Assembly: GCA_021846065.1 (NCBI GenBank)
Contig: JAJZCP010000034.1
Coordinates: 1-10,057, forward strand
DNA: 10,057 bases
From: Acidobacteriota bacterium
GTDB taxonomy: Bacteria > Acidobacteriota > Terriglobia > Terriglobales > Acidobacteriaceae
Reading direction: 5' to 3'
Shown here: one piece after another, positions 6,520 to 10,057 of the stretch
Numbering within the stretch: position 1 is the stretch's first letter
Layout of the letters: each line of letters begins with the position of its first letter
The notes under the pieces: generated by a model
What the model was told of the DNA's origin: nothing
Seen by the model: the letters and a program-made list of their open reading frames with translations, nothing else
Database searches by the model: none
Made by a program: the position numbers and the translations under genes

Positions 6520-7605
6520 ATGAAGACCGGAATTATCGGCCGGCCGCAGGTTGGCAAGACATCGCTGTTCAAAATTCTCACCCGCGCCCGCCTGGAAGAT
6601 CGCGGCTACTCCAATCCGAAAGAGATTCACCTCGGCGTGGCCCGTGTGCCCGACGAGCGGCTGGAAAAGCTGGCTGCGCTGTACCAGCCCAAGAAGACCG
6701 TATTCGCCACTGTGGAGTATGCCGACGTCGCCGCCATCGGGCAGGAGTCGCTGAAGGAGCCGAATCTGCTGGCCAGTCTGCGGAATGTGGACGCACTGAT
6801 CCACGTGATCCGCGCCTTCGACGACCCGTCCATCCCGCTCGACGGGCCGATCGATCCGCTGAAAGAGATTCGCGACGTGGAATTTGACCTGATGCTGAGT
6901 GATCTGGCGCAGATTGAAAAGCGCATGGAGCGTCTGGAAAAGGATCTGAAGAAGCAGCGCACGGCCGAACTGGAAGCTGAACACGCCCTGTTGACCCGCG
7001 CCCGCCCGCATCTCGAAGCAGAAAAGCCCTTGCGCGCTATGGAGATGAGTGCGGACGAAAAGAAGTTGATTCGCGGCTTTATGTTTCTGAGTCAAAAGCC
7101 GGTGTTGTATGTCCTGAACATCTCCGAAAGCGCCACGCTCGGTGACGATCTGGAGAACGCGGTTAAGAAGTACGGCCTGGAAGAGATTGCGCGCCAGCCC
7201 GGCGCCGGGGCCACTGCCATCTGCGGCAAGGTAGAGGCAGAACTGGCCGAGATGCCCGAAGAAGACGCAGCCGAGTTTCTTGGCAGCTACGGACTGAGGG
7301 AGAGCGGACTGCACCGGCTCATCCGCAAGAGCTATGAGCTGCTGGGGCTGATCTCGTTCTTTACCGTGGGCCAGGATGAGTGCCGCGCGTGGACCATTCC
7401 GGTCAAGTCGCGCGCGCAGAATGCGGCGGGCGCCATCCATACCGATCTGGAGAAGCACTTTATCCGCGCGGAGACGATCCACTGGGATACGCTGCTGGCC
7501 GCAGGATCGGAAGCGGCGGCGCGTGCGTCCGGCACGCTGCGTCTCGAGGGCAAGGACTATATTGTGCAGGATGGTGACGTCATGCACATCCGTCACAGCG
7601 GTTAA
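6520..7605 (+). CDS. Divergent YchF/OLA1-type P-loop ATPase (DUF933 C-terminus)
   Basis: A 361-residue member of the Obg/YchF family, ribosome-associated NTPases that prefer ATP. Seen directly: P-loop GRPQVGKTS at 7-15 (canonical YchF has GLPNVGKST), a helical coiled-coil arm at about 125-190, the NISE motif at 200-203 matching the YchF NxxE that replaces NKxD and removes guanine specificity, and a TGS/DUF933 C-terminus with ECRAWTIP (287-294), AAGAIHTDLEKHFIRAE (302-318) and LEGKDYIVQDGDV (342-354). The segment after the second strand reads EYADVAAIGQESLKEPNLL (66-84): the DxxG glycine is Ala and the usual GLVKGASKGEGLGN glycine-rich switch region is missing. It may therefore be a lineage-specific paralogue rather than the housekeeping YchF. 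AGGA at 6511-6514 precedes the ATG by 5 nt. The ZIP transporter follows 18 nt after its stop. Confidence 0.9.
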   Translation: MKTGIIGRPQVGKTSLFKILTRARLEDRGYSNPKEIHLGVARVPDERLEKLAALYQPKKTVFATVEYADVAAIGQESLKEPNLLASLRNVDALIHVIRAFDDPSIPLDGPIDPLKEIRDVEFDLMLSDLAQIEKRMERLEKDLKKQRTAELEAEHALLTRARPHLEAEKPLRAMEMSADEKKLIRGFMFLSQKPVLYVLNISESATLGDDLENAVKKYGLEEIARQPGAGATAICGKVEAELAEMPEEDAAEFLGSYGLRESGLHRLIRKSYELLGLISFFTVGQDECRAWTIPVKSRAQNAAGAIHTDLEKHFIRAETIHWDTLLAAGSEAAARASGTLRLEGKDYIVQDGDVMHIRHSG

Positions 7606-7623
7606 CCCGGAGGCGCGACGCAC

Positions 7624-8343
7624 GTGAACCCATCGTTTGGGCTGGTTCTGCTGATGGGCCTGATCGCTGGACTGGCCGACATGGCCGGCGGACTGCTCCT
7701 GCTGCGCGTGCGTTCGGAGCGTTTTCTGCACGGTTTCGTCGCGTTCGGAGCGGGCTTTCTCATCTCCGTGGCGCTGGTTGAAATGGTGCCGGAGAGCTTT
7801 GCCCTCTCACCCAAAACTGCACCCCTGTGGTTTCTCGCGGGCTTCTGCTTCATTCATCTGCTGGAACACACCCTGGTCGCCCACTTTCACTTTGGCGAGG
7901 AAACCCACGCCGAAGAGCTGGTGCGCCGGTCGACCGCCTACTCCATCACATTTGGCCTGGCCGCGCATACGTTCTTTGACGGCATCGCGATTGCCAGCGG
8001 CTTTCGCGTGTCCAGCGCGCTCGGATGGCTCATCTTTGCGGGCATCCTGCTGCATAAGCTGCCGGAGGGATTTACGGTGGCGAGCGTGATGCTCGCCAGC
8101 GGCCGTGGGGCACGCACGGCCTTTCTGGCGGCGACGGTACTGGGCGTGGCCACAGTGGCAGGCGTGGCTGTCATCTATGTCTGGCCCGGTCTGGTAACGG
8201 CTGGCTTGCCGCTCTCGGCCGGCGTGGCACTTTACGTGGCCGGCACCGATCTGCTGCCGGAGGTCAACCGCGCGCACGGCCTGCGGTATCGCATGCTGTT
8301 TTTTGCCGGCGTCGTTGCGTTTCTGCTGATCCGGATGGCTTGA
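7624..8343 (+). CDS. ZIP-family metal transporter
   Basis: A 239-residue inner-membrane protein of the ZIP (zinc/iron-regulated transporter-like) family, which moves Zn2+ or related divalent metals into the cytoplasm. About seven to eight hydrophobic segments cover 5-27, 34-52, 66-82, 108-126, 132-150, 167-187, 193-210 and 223-238. The two metal-site helices are clear: HTFFDGIAIASG (115-126) and HKLPEGFTVAS (144-154), with His115, Asp119, His144 and Glu148 as likely ligands; EMVPE (53-57) is a further family signature. A histidine-rich loop (His78, 82, 87, 89, 95) may bind metal before or after transport. It starts with GTG at 7624, with GGAGG at 7609-7613 ten nt upstream, and follows the YchF-like gene by 18 nt, so both may share a transcript. 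The metal cannot be told from sequence; no Zur or Fur box was recognised. Confidence 0.9.
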   Translation: MNPSFGLVLLMGLIAGLADMAGGLLLLRVRSERFLHGFVAFGAGFLISVALVEMVPESFALSPKTAPLWFLAGFCFIHLLEHTLVAHFHFGEETHAEELVRRSTAYSITFGLAAHTFFDGIAIASGFRVSSALGWLIFAGILLHKLPEGFTVASVMLASGRGARTAFLAATVLGVATVAGVAVIYVWPGLVTAGLPLSAGVALYVAGTDLLPEVNRAHGLRYRMLFFAGVVAFLLIRMA

Positions 8344-8371
8344 GGCGGAGGCGCGCTCGGCCATCACGCGG

Positions 8372-8545
8372 GTGCTGCCGTATCCGTCAGCTGCCGTTTT
8401 TGGCCTGCGGGACGCGGCCCGGTTCTCGTGGCTTGAAATCGGTTACTATTGCGGGGTTGCGTTTCTGGGCGGCCCGCTGGTGATAGCCGTGTTTGTTGCG
8501 ATCGCCGCGGCAGCCGGCAGATGGCCGGTTATGGCCTGCGAATAG
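8372..8545 (+). CDS. Possible small single-span membrane protein (57 aa)
   Basis: Between the ZIP and SDR genes an open frame starting with GTG encodes 57 residues with one plausible transmembrane helix, roughly from GYYCGVAFLGGP to FVAIAAAA (24-48), followed by Arg-Trp. No Shine-Dalgarno is well placed: a GGAG at 8347-8350 is over 20 nt upstream. No homologue is recognised. It could equally be a chance hydrophobic frame in non-coding DNA. The rest of 8344-8595 shows nothing else recognisable. Confidence 0.22.
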   Translation: MLPYPSAAVFGLRDAARFSWLEIGYYCGVAFLGGPLVIAVFVAIAAAAGRWPVMACE

Positions 8546-8595
8546 AAAGAGAGCCTGATGCCGCTGCATAAAGAAGGTCGCCCGTGAGGGCAGGA

Positions 8596-9402
8596 ATGCG
8601 AGCCCTCATCACCGGCGCCAGCTCCGGCATTGGCGAGGAGTTTGCCCGGCAACTGGCGGCGCGTGGTTGGCCGCTCGTCCTGGTGGCGCGGTCGGAAGAT
8701 CGCCTCAGCGCAGTACGTGCCTCCATCACAGCGAACGATCCGCAACTGGACGTCCGTGTGGTCGCGCTGGACCTCGCCGTGCCCGGAGCGCCGGCCGAGC
8801 TGTTCGCGCGCCTGCGCCGCGAGGGTGCGCCCGTCTCCCTATTAGTGAATAATGCCGGCTTCGGCGCCTTTGGTGACTTTGGGGCGCTTGACGCTGTTCG
8901 TCAGCGGCGCATGATCGATCTGAACGTTGCGGCGCTGGTCGAGCTGTCGCACGCATTCCTTGCCCAGGCAGACAGCGGCCGCCAGGCCGGCGCGCCGCGC
9001 CCCGCCATCGTGAATATTGCCTCCGTGGCCGGGTTTGTGCCGCTGCCCTATAGCGCCGTCTATGCGGCCACCAAGGCATTTGTGGTCAGCTTCTCGCTGG
9101 CGCTGGCGGAGGAGGCTCGGCCGCGCAATGTGCAGGTGCTGGTCGTAAACCCAGGTTCCACCCAGACCAACTTTTTTGAGGTTGCCGGCAATACGCCCTT
9201 CAGCCATCCCGCTCGCATGCAGACCAGCGCGCAGGTGGTGCGGGAATCCTTGCGGGCCCTGGACCGCGGCCGGTCGATGGTCACAACGGGCGCACCGAAC
9301 CGCCTGATGACTCAGATGACGCGCGCACTGCCGAAGGCGCTCATCACGCGGGTTGTAGCGGCTGCGATGCGCAAAAGCGGTGTGCATCGCAAGGGTGGAT
9401 GA
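8596..9402 (+). CDS. Short-chain dehydrogenase/reductase (classical SDR, NADP(H)-type)
   Basis: A 268-residue cytoplasmic NAD(P)-dependent oxidoreductase. The cofactor loop TGASSGIG is at 6-13, an Arg after the second strand (ARSEDRL, 31-37) suggests NADP(H), NNAG is at 85-88, and the catalytic set is Asn110, Ser143, Tyr156 and Lys160 in YAATK. NPGSTQTNFF (185-194) is the usual post-catalytic PG motif. It resembles the DltE/YqjQ-like broad group; the substrate cannot be predicted. Two starts are possible: ATG at 8596, giving the family-typical MRALITGASSGIGEEFARQL with GAGGG at 8586-8590, or an in-frame GTG at 8584 with AGAAGG about 7 nt upstream that adds four residues. The ATG is preferred. 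No operon partner is obvious on either side. Confidence 0.9.
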   Translation: MRALITGASSGIGEEFARQLAARGWPLVLVARSEDRLSAVRASITANDPQLDVRVVALDLAVPGAPAELFARLRREGAPVSLLVNNAGFGAFGDFGALDAVRQRRMIDLNVAALVELSHAFLAQADSGRQAGAPRPAIVNIASVAGFVPLPYSAVYAATKAFVVSFSLALAEEARPRNVQVLVVNPGSTQTNFFEVAGNTPFSHPARMQTSAQVVRESLRALDRGRSMVTTGAPNRLMTQMTRALPKALITRVVAAAMRKSGVHRKGG

Positions 9403-9420
9403 CCGTGGATTCGCCTTTTG

Positions 9421-9443
9421 TTTGGTGGGTGCAGTTACCCCGG
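9421..9443 (+). repeat. 23-bp direct repeat, copy A
   Basis: Identical over 23 bp to 10035-10057. It contains GGTGGGTGCAGTTACC and a short potential hairpin (GGGT, six-base loop, ACCC). It begins 18 nt after the SDR stop and lies 116 nt before the response-regulator start. Similarity extends a few bases further left if a 4-nt gap is allowed (GCCTTTTG against GGCTTTT). Whether it is regulatory, a mobile-element footprint or part of a repeat family cannot be told. Confidence 0.8.
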
Positions 9444-9558
9444 TTGGGCTTTCGTAATGTTTGCGTTCAGGTACTTTAGGTGTATTCGAACTTGACCGAG
9501 GCAACTGTGTCCGGCGATTGTACATCTGTCACTTTGTTTCAGTGAGGAATATGACTGC

Positions 9559-9927
9559 GTGATACTCGTGGTGGACGATAACCCGGTACAGGCCCTAACC
9601 CGCAAGGCCATTCTGGCTAGTGCGGGTTTGCATGTGATGACTGCCGACTCGGCTGAGGCTGCGTTTGCCGCTTTGGACGGCGACCATCAGCACGACATCA
9701 CTCTGGTGATCACGGACCACATCATGCCGGGCGAATCGGGCTGTCACTTCGTCAAGCGGCTTTGGGAGCGACGCAGCGGATTGCCGGTCATGGTGCTGAG
9801 CGGTCTGGCCGAGGCTGCAGAAGATTATGTCGGTCTCGATATCACGTTTCGTTCCAAGCCAATCCGGCCTGACGAATTAATTGCGCTGGCCACCCATATG
9901 AGCGCGCGCCACGCAATCGGCGCTTAG
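9559..9927 (+). CDS. Stand-alone response-regulator receiver domain protein
   Basis: A 122-residue CheY-like receiver with no output domain. The acidic pocket is Asp6-Asp7, the phosphoacceptor is Asp53 in VITDHIMPGESG (50-61), Ser81 in MVLSG is the switch Ser/Thr, and Lys100 in FRSKP completes the set, so it should be phosphorylatable. Without an output domain it probably signals by protein contact or as a phosphorelay intermediate. The partner kinase is not in the window. The start is GTG at 9559, with GAGG at 9544-9547 eleven nt upstream; the nearer ATG at 9551 opens a three-codon frame (ATG ACT GCG TGA) that overlaps the GTG. A weak promoter may lie upstream (TTGACC at 9492-9497), but no convincing -10 matches it. 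The gene sits between two copies of a 23-bp direct repeat. Confidence 0.9.
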   Translation: MILVVDDNPVQALTRKAILASAGLHVMTADSAEAAFAALDGDHQHDITLVITDHIMPGESGCHFVKRLWERRSGLPVMVLSGLAEAAEDYVGLDITFRSKPIRPDELIALATHMSARHAIGA

Positions 9928-10034
9928 CGTTCATCGGCAGGAAACGCATCCCCCCTCCGGCGCTATCCCCCACGCGCCGCATTGCCGCCCGCCGCACCGT
10001 CTGCGACAATCATTAGTTACGAGCTATGGCGGCT

Positions 10035-10057
10035 TTTGGTGGGTGCAGTTACCCCGG
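10035..10057 (+). repeat. 23-bp direct repeat, copy B, ending at the window edge
   Basis: Exact copy of 9421-9443, 614 bp downstream and 107 nt after the response-regulator stop. It reaches the last base of the window, so the full repeat may be longer. The sequence between the response regulator and this copy (9928-10034) holds no recognisable gene. Confidence 0.8.

Noticed and set aside
6493..7731. 412-codon open frame on the minus strand opposite the YchF-like gene
   Set aside because: Antisense to a full YchF-like sequence; His/Gln/Arg-rich with no family features.
9421..10057. Integron gene cassette with attC sites
   Set aside because: The direct repeats lack a GTTRRRY-type core and the imperfect palindrome of attC; no integrase is present.

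Overview
The window looks like chromosomal DNA from a GC-rich Gram-negative bacterium, most likely an Acidobacteriota member of the Terriglobia/Acidobacteriaceae type. This rests on remembered resemblance of the HtpX, YchF-like and MoaD-like proteins to that group plus the LPS heptose genes; no database search was possible. The genes are ordinary chromosomal genes, but the stretch at about 4038-4863 is clearly different in composition.

Left end, minus strand (1-1963): hldE and hldD, overlapping by ATGA, make ADP-L-glycero-beta-D-manno-heptose for the LPS inner core. HldD runs off the left edge. A 224-bp spacer then separates this pair from a divergent plus-strand operon (2188-4025): a cytoplasmic Asp-box (BNR) beta-propeller, an ATGA-coupled MoaD/ThiS-like beta-grasp protein, and a PhnB-type VOC protein with a near-perfect Shine-Dalgarno sequence that begins on the last two bases of the preceding stop codon.

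Middle (4038-4863): an array of a 28-bp palindrome-containing repeat (core ATTCCC-GAA-GGGAAT), six direct copies and one inverted copy, separated by almost A-free TTGCCN hexamer tracts. A single-domain GIY-YIG nuclease gene (4299-4616) sits inside it, bracketed by one direct and one inverted copy, giving a 400-bp unit with terminal inverted repeats. This is the most interesting part of the window: a candidate nuclease-plus-repeat system comparable in logic to RAYT/REP or to GIY-YIG nucleases and dRS3 repeats in Neisseria.

Right half, all plus strand: htpX (membrane Zn protease, possibly leaderless) with a DUF4149 membrane protein 3 nt behind it; a divergent YchF-type P-loop ATPase whose DxxG and glycine-rich loop are altered; a ZIP metal transporter; a possible small membrane ORF; a classical SDR oxidoreductase; and a stand-alone receiver-domain response regulator. 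The response regulator lies between two exact copies of a 23-bp sequence, the second ending on the last base of the window.

Large open frames on the opposite strands of hldE, the propeller, htpX and ychF were judged to be shadows of high-GC3 coding sequence. No rRNA, tRNA, CRISPR or convincing prophage or transposase gene was seen.
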